From Allobosea psychrotolerans (GTDB taxonomy: Bacteria > Pseudomonadota > Alphaproteobacteria > Rhizobiales > Beijerinckiaceae), in assembly GCF_002917105.1 (NCBI RefSeq), contig NZ_PQFZ01000016.1, positions 62,001 to 126,000 of the forward strand: a stretch of 64,000 bases of DNA, in the 5' to 3' direction. Of this stretch, positions 7,070-15,665 are shown in pieces; within the stretch, counting starts at the first letter, position 1, and every line of letters begins with the position of its first letter. The notes beneath the pieces were generated by a model. It searched no databases, was not told the DNA's origin, and worked only from the letters and a program-made list of their open reading frames with translations. The position numbers were made by a program, and so were the translations under genes.

Positions 7070-9181
7070 ATGCCTCCACGAGCCGAGATCCGCACGCAGG
7101 CGAAGACCGTCCATGGCGTGGAGCTTCGCGACGATTATGGCTGGCTGCGCGCCTCCAACTGGAAAGATGTGCTGCGTGACCCGGACGCGCTGCCGAAGGA
7201 CATTCGAGACTATCTCGAAGCCGAAAACGGCTATTGCAAGACGCTGATGGCGCCGACGCGCCCGCTGCAGCGCGCGCTCGTCAAGGAAATGCGCGGGCGG
7301 ATCAAGGAAGACGACGCCAGCGTTCCGCAGCCCGACGGTCCCTTTCTGTATTATTCGCGCTACCGCAAGGGCGGCGAACATCCCCTGATCTGCCGCAAGC
7401 CGCGCAACGCCAAAGCCGGGAGCAAGCCGCGCGAGCAGATCTTGCTCGACGCCGACGCCCTCTCCGAGGGCAAGGATTTCTTCGACCTCGGCGACGCCAG
7501 CCACAGTCCCGACCACAGCCTGCTCGCCTGGAGCGCCGACGAGGCCGGCTCGGAATTGCACGCCATCCGGGTCCGCGATCTCACCACCGGCCAGGACCTG
7601 GACGACCGTATCGACGATACAACCGGAGAGATGGTCTGGGCGCGCGATTCACGCTCCTTCGCCTATGTCCGGCTCGATACCGACCACAGGCCGTCCAAGG
7701 TCTTCCGACACCGTCTTGGGACGGATCCCGCGAGCGATGAACTGCTGCATGAAGAAGGCGATGCCGGCATGTTCGTCGACATCGACGAATCCCAGTCGGG
7801 CCGCTTCCTGCTGATCTCGATCGGCGATCACGAGACCTCGGAGGTCCGGGTCGTCGATCTTGCCTTGCCCGATTCACGGCCGGTGACGATTGCACCGCGC
7901 CAGCTGGGCCGCCAATACAGCGTCGAGCATCACGGCGATGCGTTCCTGATCCTGACCAATGCCGAAGGTGCCGAAGACTTCAAGATCGTCACCGCCCCCC
8001 TTGCCTCGCCTGGGCCCGAGCACTGGCGCGATCTCGTGCCGCATCGGCAGGGAACGCTGATCCTCAGCCATCTCTGCCTCGCGGGCCGATTGATCCGGCT
8101 CGAGCGCGAGGACGGCCTGCCGCGCATCGTGATCCGCGACCTTGCCAGCGGCAGCGAGAGCCAGATCGCCTTCGACGAGGAGGCCTATGGCCTGGGCCTC
8201 GACGCCGGCTATGAATTCGAGACCGACAGCCTGCGCTTCATCTATGCCTCGATGGCGCGGCCGGCAGAGACTTATGATTACGACATGGCGACCGCCGAGC
8301 GCACTCTGCTGAAACGGCAGGAGGTGCCGTCCGGTCATGACCCGTCGGCCTATCGCGTGCGCCGCATCTTCGCGACGGCCAAGGACGGCGCCAAGGTGCC
8401 GATCTCCCTGCTGCACCGGGCGGACACCAAACTCGATGGCTCGGCGCCCTGCCTGCTCTACGGCTATGGCTCCTATGGCTCGGCGATGTCGGCCTCGTTC
8501 CGGACGCGGCCCCTGAGTCTGGTCGATCGCGGTTTCGTCTACGCCATCGCTCATGTGCGCGGCGGCACCGACAAGGGCTGGCGCTGGTATCTCGACGGCA
8601 AGCGCGACAAGAAGGCCAACACCTTCACCGATTTCATCGCCGCCGCCGAGGCGCTCGCCGAGGCGGGCTTCACGGCTCGCGGGCGCATCGTGGCGCAGGG
8701 CGGCAGCGCCGGCGGGATGCTGATGGGCGCCGTTGCCAACATGGCCCCGAGCCTCTTTGCCGGCATCCTCGCCGAGGTGCCCTTCGTCGACGTGCTCAAC
8801 ACGATCCTCGACGACACCTTGCCTCTGACCCCGCCGGAATGGCCGGAATGGGGCGATCCGATCCGCGATGTCGCAGCCTTCGAGACGATCCGCGGCTACT
8901 CGCCCTATGACAACGTCAAGGCCCAGGCCTATCCGCCCATCCTGGCGATGGGCGGCCTCACCGATCCGCGCGTGACCTATTGGGAGCCCGCGAAATGGGT
9001 GGCGCGGCTGCGCGCGACCATGACCGGCGGCGGCCCGGTGATGCTGCACACCAATATGGAGGCCGGCCATGCCGGCTCGGCCGGGCGCTTCGATTCCCTG
9101 AAGGAAACCGCCCTCTCCTATGCCTTCGCGATCCAGGCCGTCGGAGAAGGCTGGCCCAACCCGGGTGGGCCGGAAGCCTGA
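7070..9181 (+). CDS. ptrB: Oligopeptidase B (S9A prolyl oligopeptidase family)
   Basis: 703 aa cytosolic serine peptidase that cleaves after basic residues in short peptides. An N-terminal beta-propeller covers about residues 1-420 and an alpha/beta-hydrolase domain follows. The catalytic triad is visible as S546 in QGGSAGGML, D632 in GGLTDPRV and H667 in EAGHAGSAGRF. The start at 7070 is chosen because AGGAGA lies just before it and the protein then begins in the conserved manner (HGVELRDDYGWLR); a frame open back to 6845 adds unrelated residues. Length is near that of E. coli PtrB (686 aa). Confidence 0.93.
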   Translation: MPPRAEIRTQAKTVHGVELRDDYGWLRASNWKDVLRDPDALPKDIRDYLEAENGYCKTLMAPTRPLQRALVKEMRGRIKEDDASVPQPDGPFLYYSRYRKGGEHPLICRKPRNAKAGSKPREQILLDADALSEGKDFFDLGDASHSPDHSLLAWSADEAGSELHAIRVRDLTTGQDLDDRIDDTTGEMVWARDSRSFAYVRLDTDHRPSKVFRHRLGTDPASDELLHEEGDAGMFVDIDESQSGRFLLISIGDHETSEVRVVDLALPDSRPVTIAPRQLGRQYSVEHHGDAFLILTNAEGAEDFKIVTAPLASPGPEHWRDLVPHRQGTLILSHLCLAGRLIRLEREDGLPRIVIRDLASGSESQIAFDEEAYGLGLDAGYEFETDSLRFIYASMARPAETYDYDMATAERTLLKRQEVPSGHDPSAYRVRRIFATAKDGAKVPISLLHRADTKLDGSAPCLLYGYGSYGSAMSASFRTRPLSLVDRGFVYAIAHVRGGTDKGWRWYLDGKRDKKANTFTDFIAAAEALAEAGFTARGRIVAQGGSAGGMLMGAVANMAPSLFAGILAEVPFVDVLNTILDDTLPLTPPEWPEWGDPIRDVAAFETIRGYSPYDNVKAQAYPPILAMGGLTDPRVTYWEPAKWVARLRATMTGGGPVMLHTNMEAGHAGSAGRFDSLKETALSYAFAIQAVGEGWPNPGGPEA

Positions 9182-10567
9182 TCAGACGCCGAGGCGGCTC
9201 TTCTCGCTGGCGAGATAGATCTTCAGCTCGTCCATCGAGGCGAAGTTGTAGTCGCCATCAGGCGTGCGCGCCTTGATCGAGCCATCGGCGAAGATGGTGA
9301 AATGTGCGTCGCCGACCTGGTAGGCGCCGACGATGCCCTCCTCCGAGGCCGCAGGCGGCGCGGCGGCGGAAGCCTCCTCCTCGGGAGCCTCCTTGCCGTG
9401 CGGGGCCGACGCGGCCTCATCTGGGCCGGCCTCGTCTTCGGGCGCCTCGCTCGCCGCAGCTGCGACCGCAGCCGGCTCCGCCTCATGCTCCGGCGCCGGC
9501 ACTTCGACACCATGCGTCACAGGCGGCCATGGCGGCAGCTCGGCCTCGGCCTGCGGCGCCTCGGCCGGAGTCGGGGCCGGATCCTGCGCATCATCATGCG
9601 CCTCGCCATCATCGGGGAACCAGGAATCGTGCTTTCGCGAGGGCGGCGCCATCCAGGCCGCAGCGGATTCGATCGCTTCGGGATCGCGAATTGCAGATAG
9701 CGGGGTCTCCGTCTCGGCCGGTGCGGAGGCCGCGCCCGGCTCGCCGAACTGCAAGCGCTTGGACAGGCTGTCGCGCAAGGCGCCGAACTCGTCATCGAGC
9801 CCCGTCATGCTCGAAGCGGCAGATTCTCGGGATCGCGGCTCCGGCTCCGGCCAGTGCAACACGTCTTCGAAAGAGCTTTCGAGATCGATCTGCGCGGAAC
9901 CGTGCGGCTCGGCCTCGGTCTCGATCGACGCCTTGGCCTTGGCCTGTAATGGCTCGGCTGCAGCTTCGGCAGTCGGCTCGGCCTTGTCCGCATCCGCGGC
10001 CTCGGGCGCAGGCTCCTTCGCTTCCTCCTCAGCCATCGCCGGCTCCGCTTGCGACGGCTCGACCGCTTTCGGCGCGTCAACTGGAGCCGAGCTTGCAGCC
10101 TCTGCCGCCGCCGACGACGCTTCCTCATGCGCGAGCAGCTCGCCGAAGAAGTCAGGCTCGTGCTCGGCCGCCGGCTCCGCTTCGGGCGAGACGCCCGGCT
10201 GCGCCGCATGCGCCGCGCTGCCGGCGAGCACGGCCGCGCCAGCTCCTGCCGCCAGGCCAAGCCCCGCAGCCGCCCCCGCACTCCCCTGGTCCCGATGGGC
10301 CGCCCCTTCAAGGGGAACCGGCTCGCCGCCGGCCATCGAAGCGAGCGATGCCGCCAGCACGGCGTTCGACAGATTCGTCCTGACGCGGCGGATCTCGACC
10401 AGCACATAGGACAGCATCAGCATGAGCAGGCCGGCCGTCGCAGCGATCGCGCCGATGATCACCTCGGTGAAACCGCGCTCGAGCACGAGATAGGGCCAGC
10501 CATCGACGATGGCCGCAGCACCGCCGCCGAGGAAAGCAAGGCCCAGCAAGATGAAGGTCGTGATCAA
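9182..10567 (-). CDS. Membrane-anchored Ala/Glu/Pro-rich protein of unknown function
   Basis: About 461 aa. The N-terminus has two hydrophobic helices (ITTFILLGLAFLGGGAAAIV and VIIGAIAATAGLLMLMLSYVL). A region of roughly 330 residues follows, dominated by Ala, Glu and Pro and presumably disordered. The last 50 residues are well ordered and look conserved (GAYQVGDAHFTIFADGSIKA, then DELKIYLASEK). The start is uncertain: the frame runs to 10714, but a TTG at 10567 has AGGAA about eight bases upstream and places the first helix at the N-terminus, so I prefer it. The gene converges on ptrB, whose stop it abuts. The architecture suggests a cytoplasmic adaptor domain on a flexible membrane tether; no family name can be given. 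Confidence 0.7.
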   Translation of the reverse strand: MITTFILLGLAFLGGGAAAIVDGWPYLVLERGFTEVIIGAIAATAGLLMLMLSYVLVEIRRVRTNLSNAVLAASLASMAGGEPVPLEGAAHRDQGSAGAAAGLGLAAGAGAAVLAGSAAHAAQPGVSPEAEPAAEHEPDFFGELLAHEEASSAAAEAASSAPVDAPKAVEPSQAEPAMAEEEAKEPAPEAADADKAEPTAEAAAEPLQAKAKASIETEAEPHGSAQIDLESSFEDVLHWPEPEPRSRESAASSMTGLDDEFGALRDSLSKRLQFGEPGAASAPAETETPLSAIRDPEAIESAAAWMAPPSRKHDSWFPDDGEAHDDAQDPAPTPAEAPQAEAELPPWPPVTHGVEVPAPEHEAEPAAVAAAASEAPEDEAGPDEAASAPHGKEAPEEEASAAAPPAASEEGIVGAYQVGDAHFTIFADGSIKARTPDGDYNFASMDELKIYLASEKSRLGV

Positions 10568-10875
10568 TGCAGCGTTCCTGACAAGACGGCCGAAATGGCC
10601 GACGATGGCACAGGCATTCCAGCCATCTTCTAACACATTGAATAAGAGAGAGTTTCGATAACGCGCCCGGATAGGACGATGAATCGGGCGCCAATGAGGC
10701 GCGCCCGTTCTCAAGACATGGCCCAGCCCCCGGCCGAGGCGGTTGCCCCTGGCGTGGTGGAGGCTTAACTAGCGTATGGAATGGCGGGCCGCTTCTCCAA
10801 GGCGACCCGGCTCGAACCGTTCACCGGAAAGCCATTCTCAGTTCAAGCGATTTGACAGCCCAAGGAGAGGCAACA

Positions 10876-11475
10876 ATGTCCTTTACCCTTCCCGATCTGC
10901 CCTACGCCCATGACGCGCTCCAGCCCTTCATGTCCAAGGAAACGCTGGAATTCCACCACGACAAGCATCATCTCGCCTATGTCACCAACGGCAACAATGC
11001 GATCAAGGGCACGGAATTCGAGGGCAAGTCGCTCGAGGAGATCGTCAAGGCCTCGTTTGGCAAGAACCCGGCCGTGTTCAACAATGCCGGCCAGCATTAC
11101 AACCATCTGCATTTCTGGAAGTGGATGAAGCCCAATGGCGGCGGCAAGCTGCCGGGCGCGCTGGAGAAGGCGATCGTCGACTCGTTCGGCTCGGTCGAGA
11201 AGTTCAAGGAAGACTTCGTCGCCGCCGGCGTCGGTCAGTTCGGCTCGGGCTGGGCATGGCTCGAAGTGAAGGGCGGCAAGCTCGCCATCTCCAAGACCCC
11301 GAATGGCGAGAGCCCGCTGGTCCATGGCGCGACCCCGATCCTGGGCGTCGACGTCTGGGAGCACTCCTACTACATCGACTACCGCAACCGCCGTCCCGAC
11401 TATCTCAAGGCTTTCCTCGAGAGCCTGGTGAACTGGGACTACGTCGCCGAGCTCTATGACGGCGCCAAGGCCTGA
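10876..11475 (+). CDS. sodB: Superoxide dismutase, Fe/Mn family
   Basis: 199 aa enzyme that dismutates superoxide to oxygen and peroxide. Metal ligands by family pattern are H27 (EFHHDKHH), H77 (YNHLHFW), D159 and H163 (DVWEHSYYIDY). The QHYNHLHFWKWMKP segment favours the iron or cambialistic group, but metal choice cannot be read safely. The ATG at 10876 follows AAGGAGAGG by five bases; an upstream in-frame ATG at 10852 has no ribosome site. A strong terminator follows at 11501. No signal peptide is present, so the enzyme is cytosolic. Confidence 0.96.
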   Translation: MSFTLPDLPYAHDALQPFMSKETLEFHHDKHHLAYVTNGNNAIKGTEFEGKSLEEIVKASFGKNPAVFNNAGQHYNHLHFWKWMKPNGGGKLPGALEKAIVDSFGSVEKFKEDFVAAGVGQFGSGWAWLEVKGGKLAISKTPNGESPLVHGATPILGVDVWEHSYYIDYRNRRPDYLKAFLESLVNWDYVAELYDGAKA

Positions 11476-11500
11476 AGCCTTCGAAGCCTGTGTCAGATGC

Positions 11501-11526
11501 AAACGGGGCCCTCGCGGGCCCCGTTT
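11501..11526 (+). terminator. Rho-independent terminator of sodB
   Basis: Perfect 11-bp stem AAACGGGGCCC / GGGCCCCGTTT with a TCGC loop, 26 bases after the sodB stop. The T-tract is short and partly within the stem. Confidence 0.75.
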
Positions 11527-11549
11527 CGCGTTGGCGCGAGCGATCGGCC

Positions 11550-11623
11550 AGAGCAGGATGCGAAAAAGCCCGAACCGTTTTTTCGCTTCGATCCTGCTCT
11601 CACTTTTAGATGAGAGCAGGATT
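11550..11623. repeat. Dispersed palindromic repeat, family A, copy 1
   Basis: AGAGCAGGATGCGAAAAA is followed by TTTTTCGC and then ATCCTGCTCT, so an 8-bp and a 10-bp arm pair around a short loop. A third copy of AGAGCAGGAT follows at the distal end. The same element recurs at 54844-54916. It lies between sodB and the convergent MCP gene. Confidence 0.8.
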
Positions 11624-11634
11624 CAGATTCAGCT

Positions 11635-13329
11635 CTAGGCGGCGACGCTGTGCAGGAACTGGTCGACGGTGGCGCGCAGGCGCAGAGCCTGGGCCGCGAC
11701 CTCTCCCGCCGCGCCTCTGACCTGCTCCGCCGACTGCCCGGTCTCCTCGACGCTGTCGGCGAGCACGCTCAGATCGCTCGACACCGACAGGGCCGAGGAG
11801 CTCGCCATGGCGACGCCGCTGGCGATCTCGCCGGTCGCAATGGCCTGCTGCTCGATCGAGGTCGCGACCGAATTGGCGAAGCTCTCGATCGCGCCCATGC
11901 GCTCGGCGATGTTCTGGATCGCACCGACGACCTCGCCGGTCGCGCCCTGGATGGCGCCGACCTGGGCGACGATGCGGTCGGTCGCGTCCGCCGTCTGCGA
12001 AGCGAGACTCTTGACCTCGGCGGCGACGACCGCAAAACCGCGCCCGGCCTCGCCGGCGCGGGCCGCTTCGATGGTCGCGTTCAGCGCCAGGAGATTGGTC
12101 TGGGCCGCGATATCGCGGATCAGGTTCACCACCTCGCCGATGGCGCGCGCCGTCTCGTCGAGCGCACGCACCGAGCTTGCCGTATCGCGCGAGACGGAAG
12201 CCGCTTCGACGATCTCGGCACGGACGCGCCGGACCTGGAACTCGACCTCGCGAATGGCCGCGCCCATCTCCTCGGCCGCCTGGGCGGCGTTCTCGACATT
12301 GACGGACGCCCCTTGTGAGTTCTGCGCGGCGCGCGCCGCACGGCCCGAGGATTCCGCCGCCACGCGGGCTAGGCCGTCGGAGGCCTCGCTCATCCGGTCG
12401 GCATTGCTCTTGAAGGCTTCGAGCGCGACGCCGACCTCGGCGCGGAACAGCGCGATCGCCTCATCGACCCGCTGCTGGTGCTGGCGACGCTCGGCTTCGG
12501 AGACATGCTGCTTCTCCTGCAGGACCGCGCGCTCGCCGAGCCGAACCTTCAGAATGCCGAGCGCATGGGCGATGGCGCCGATCTCGTCACGCCGGCCGAG
12601 TGCGTCGATCGGCGTGTCGAGCTTGCCGTCAGAGATGCTGACGATCGCCCGCGTCATGCTTTTCAGCGGCTTCATGGTGCGCGAGAGCGAGATCCAGAGC
12701 AGCGGCCCCAGGACCAGCAGGATGGCGACGCCGAAGCCGATCGTCGCGACCTGTTCCCAGGTCGACCTCGCGACCAGGCGCGTCTTGTCGAATCGGATCG
12801 CGATATAGCCGATCTGCTTCTGGATTCCGCCGATCTTCACCACATGCAGCTTCGTGACATAGGTCTGATCCTCGATCTCGGTCGAGGTCACGCCGGCCAT
12901 GACGTCCCAGGGCGGACGGCCGAGCGCGGCGGCCAGCGCACGCGGTGTCAGCGAGAGGCGCGCCTCTTCGGTCCGACCGGCGCTCGCCAGGATCGAAAGA
13001 TCGTCGGCCACGATGCCGGAATCGAAATCGGGATCGCGCCGCAGGGATTCCAGGATGTAGCCCAGCGTGGTGGTATCGCGCGCCAGGATCAGCGCCGGCG
13101 ATGCATTGACGACCATGGTGGTCAGCGCGGTCATCTTCTGTTCGAGGTCGCCGTGCGTCTTGGCGTCGTTATAGCGTGCAACGGCGACCACGACGAAAAC
13201 GATGGCGATCGCGACGAGAGCCACCGCCGCGCCAGCGATCTGGCTGCCCAGCGACTGGGTTACGCCTTCCCTGGTCGCGAGCGTTTGGGCAGGGGTTGCC
13301 GCCTTGCCAGCCCGCTTGAACCACTTCAT
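11635..13329 (-). CDS. Methyl-accepting chemotaxis protein
   Basis: 564 aa membrane receptor feeding the CheA/CheW pathway. One helix lies near residues 30-55 ([19 protein letters not shown]), then a periplasmic sensor of about 130 residues, a second helix ([18 protein letters not shown]), a HAMP linker, and the cytoplasmic signalling coil with hairpin tip [20 protein letters not shown] followed by [15 protein letters not shown]. The start at 13329 (MKWFKRAG) is chosen over 13386 because it gives a basic N-terminus before the helix and has GGGGAG upstream. No CheR-docking pentapeptide is evident at the C-terminus. The ligand is unknown. Confidence 0.92.
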   Translation of the reverse strand: MKWFKRAGKAATPAQTLATREGVTQSLGSQIAGAAVALVAIAIVFVVVAVARYNDAKTHGDLEQKMTALTTMVVNASPALILARDTTTLGYILESLRRDPDFDSGIVADDLSILASAGRTEEARLSLTPRALAAALGRPPWDVMAGVTSTEIEDQTYVTKLHVVKIGGIQKQIGYIAIRFDKTRLVARSTWEQVATIGFGVAILLVLGPLLWISLSRTMKPLKSMTRAIVSISDGKLDTPIDALGRRDEIGAIAHALGILKVRLGERAVLQEKQHVSEAERRQHQQRVDEAIALFRAEVGVALEAFKSNADRMSEASDGLARVAAESSGRAARAAQNSQGASVNVENAAQAAEEMGAAIREVEFQVRRVRAEIVEAASVSRDTASSVRALDETARAIGEVVNLIRDIAAQTNLLALNATIEAARAGEAGRGFAVVAAEVKSLASQTADATDRIVAQVGAIQGATGEVVGAIQNIAERMGAIESFANSVATSIEQQAIATGEIASGVAMASSSALSVSSDLSVLADSVEETGQSAEQVRGAAGEVAAQALRLRATVDQFLHSVAA

Positions 13330-13437
13330 TGCGCAGATGTCTCCCCGCTGTCGCGTGCTAGGCGCGCAACCGACTGCGATCCCCAAACACGCAGCATGAA
13401 TGAACGAGGTAAAGAATAGCTTGCGTGAAGGAGGGGT

Positions 13438-14322
13438 TCAGCGCTGTTCGCCGGCCGAGCCGGCTCTCGTCACAGACGTGAGGCCCATTTCCGAGAAACG
13501 GACCATGGCCAGGCCCTGGGGCGGCACGAAGCTCATCAGCGCCGCATGCTCCAATGGCCGCGTCGCGACGACCGGGTCGAGCCCCATCAACTCCTCGTCG
13601 ACGAAGCCCGGATGGCACATGACGAGATGAGCCGGCCCCGGCGCGACCAGGAAGCGCGCGAGATCAGCCCGGAAATCGCGAGCGGGATCAAAGGGCGAGA
13701 TGCCGGAAAAGCCGCGATTGACCGGAATGCCGCGCCTCAGGGCCGATCCGTGCAGGCCCCAGGCCAGGCCGGCGATGACCAGCGCCTTGCCGACGGCAAC
13801 GCCGCGCCGGCGGATTGCGGCGATCGAGTCGGCGGGGTCGCGCAGATAGATCGCGCCCTCGCGATAGCGCCTCTGCAGCGCCGCCAGCACTGCGCCGCGC
13901 ACGCCGGGCAGGACATGGGCATGCTGGTGCCCGTCGAGGAAATCCGGTGCGCGCCCCATCGCATCCTCGAAGGCGTCGAGCTGGCGCGCGATCTCGGCGG
14001 CAATCTCCGCGCGCGCCGCCCCAGACAGAAGCGCAGCCCGTGCCAGATCGCCCAGCTTCGGCAGGACGCCATTGGCGGCCAGGCGCGGCATCGCGCCGAG
14101 CGGGGCGGCGCAGGTCAGGTTCAGATGCAAGCCGAGATCCGCCCGGCCCGCTTGCGCCGCAAAGGCGCCGGCAAAGGACTTCCAATGCGGGCGGTTGGTC
14201 ATCGCGCCCGCCGCCGAGAGCTTGCCGGCTTCGAGCAAGGACAGGATCGAGCGGCTGACCCCCTCCGTCAGGGCGAAATCGTCGGCGCAGAGAATGAAGC
14301 CGGTCGTCATCTCGTCTGTCAT
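13438..14322 (-). CDS. ChbG/HpnK (YdjC) family carbohydrate deacetylase
   Basis: 294 aa. Metal-site motifs of the YdjC fold are visible: ILCADDFALTEGVSRSI near the N-terminus (Asp-Asp) and DGHQHAHVLPG in the middle (His-x-x-x-His). Family members remove acetyl groups from chitooligosaccharides or, as HpnK, from hopanoid side-chain sugars. The divergent neighbour is a polyprenyl-phosphate-type glycosyltransferase, which suggests a lipid-linked sugar pathway, but no squalene-hopene genes are present. Two in-frame ATGs at 14322 and 14310 are both possible starts; neither has a strong ribosome site. Confidence 0.85.
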   Translation of the reverse strand: MTDEMTTGFILCADDFALTEGVSRSILSLLEAGKLSAAGAMTNRPHWKSFAGAFAAQAGRADLGLHLNLTCAAPLGAMPRLAANGVLPKLGDLARAALLSGAARAEIAAEIARQLDAFEDAMGRAPDFLDGHQHAHVLPGVRGAVLAALQRRYREGAIYLRDPADSIAAIRRRGVAVGKALVIAGLAWGLHGSALRRGIPVNRGFSGISPFDPARDFRADLARFLVAPGPAHLVMCHPGFVDEELMGLDPVVATRPLEHAALMSFVPPQGLAMVRFSEMGLTSVTRAGSAGEQR

Positions 14323-14531
14323 CCCTGGTTCATCTGCGATCGGATACGGGCCGTGCGGCAAGCCGGCCCGACGTGATCGGGTCGCAGGCCGGCAGGGCTC
14401 GCTCTCACCGCCCTTGTGAGCGCGCCAGCTTTACGGTTCTGTGCGGACAGCGTCACCCCTCGTCGGGCGACGAGCCGCAAGGCTTCGTCGAGCAAGTCCT
14501 AATCGAGATCGACGCCTGAGAGGTTCTGTTC

Positions 14532-15566
14532 GTGTCCGAGACGTCGCCCATCCCTCCTTCGGAAGCCTCGCGCGCCCGGGCCAGCCGGCCGGAATTGTCT
14601 ATCGTCGTGCCCGTCTATGACGAGGCCGACAATCTGCCGATCCTGGTCGAGCGGCTCAAGACGGTGCTGGCGGGCGCGGTCTCGTCCTGGGAGCTGGTCT
14701 GCGTCGATGACGGCAGCCGCGACGGCACGCTGTCCGTGCTGAAGCTGCTGAGCGCCAGCGATCCCCGGATCAGCGGCGTCTCGTTCAGCCGCAATTTCGG
14801 CAAGGAGATCGCCATCGCGGCCGGGCTCGACCATGCCTCGGGCGACGCGGTCGTGATCATGGACGCCGATCTGCAGCATCCGCCGGAGACGATCCTGGTC
14901 TTCCTGGAAAAATGGCGCGCCGGCTTCCTGAACATCTACGGCCAGCGCGCCAGCCGGGCCGGCGAGAGCGCCCTCAAGCGCAATCTCGCCAGGGCGTTCT
15001 ACAAGCTGTTCGCGCGCTTCGGCGAAACCGAATTGCCGGAAGGTGCCGGCGATTTCCGTCTGCTCGACCGCAAGGTGGTCGACGCGCTGCGTGCCTTGCC
15101 GGAACGGGCGCGTTTCTCCAAGGGGCTCTATGCCTGGGTCGGCTTTCCCTCGACCGGCGTGACTTTCGAGGTCGCCGAACGCCAGCATGGCGAGACCAAG
15201 TTCCGCTTCGGCAAGCTGTTCAGCTTCGCCTTCGACGGATTATCGTCCTTCTCGACCGTACCGTTGAAGATCGCGACCTGGGCCGGCGTCGTGATCGCCG
15301 TCATCTCCACGCTCTCGGCCGCCTTCTTCCTGCTGCGCACGGTCTTCTTCGGCACCGACCTGCCCGGCTTCCCCTCGCTGATCGTCTCGATCATGTTCTT
15401 TTCCGGCATCCAGCTGATCTCGCTGGGCATGATCGGCGAATATGTCGGGCGCATCTTCGCGGAGGTGAAGCGCCGGCCGCTCTATCTGATCGGCGAGCGC
15501 GTCGGTTTCGACGCCCGCACCGTCGACCATCCGCGCGGCGACGCCCTGCCGCCATTGATCCGGTAG
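14532..15566 (+). CDS. Family 2 glycosyltransferase, polyprenyl-phosphate glycosyltransferase type (GtrB/ArnC/DPM1-like)
   Basis: 344 aa. The GT-A domain opens with LSIVVPVYDEADNLP and has VCVDDGSRDGT and the metal-binding DAD in VVIMDADLQHPPE. Two C-terminal helices (about residues 240-262 and 275-300) anchor it in the inner membrane. Such enzymes load a sugar from a nucleotide donor onto undecaprenyl or dolichyl phosphate. The start is a GTG at 14532 with GAGAGG nine bases upstream. It diverges from the HpnK-type deacetylase and precedes murJ, giving an envelope-oriented context. The sugar is unknown. Confidence 0.9.
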   Translation: MSETSPIPPSEASRARASRPELSIVVPVYDEADNLPILVERLKTVLAGAVSSWELVCVDDGSRDGTLSVLKLLSASDPRISGVSFSRNFGKEIAIAAGLDHASGDAVVIMDADLQHPPETILVFLEKWRAGFLNIYGQRASRAGESALKRNLARAFYKLFARFGETELPEGAGDFRLLDRKVVDALRALPERARFSKGLYAWVGFPSTGVTFEVAERQHGETKFRFGKLFSFAFDGLSSFSTVPLKIATWAGVVIAVISTLSAAFFLLRTVFFGTDLPGFPSLIVSIMFFSGIQLISLGMIGEYVGRIFAEVKRRPLYLIGERVGFDARTVDHPRGDALPPLIR

Positions 15567-15595
15567 ACGGCGAAGCCGCATGGCCGCACTGGACC

Positions 15596-15635
15596 ATCCT
15601 TCGAGACGCCGCTATGCGGCTTCTCAGGATGAGGG
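15596..15635. repeat. Dispersed palindromic repeat, family C, copy 1
   Basis: Element ATCCTTCGAGACGCCGC, a short loop, then GCGGCTTCTCAGGAT, so the two ends pair. It recurs with small changes at 31125-31164. It sits between the glycosyltransferase gene and murJ. Confidence 0.75.
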
Positions 15636-15665
15636 CTGAGGCTCCAGGCCGCCCCAAGGCACGCG

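Noticed and set aside
9304-10409. Two long plus-strand frames opposite the Ala/Glu-rich protein
   Set aside because: One is Arg/Pro-rich and the other Ala/Ser-rich without motifs; both are by-products of the repetitive coding strand.
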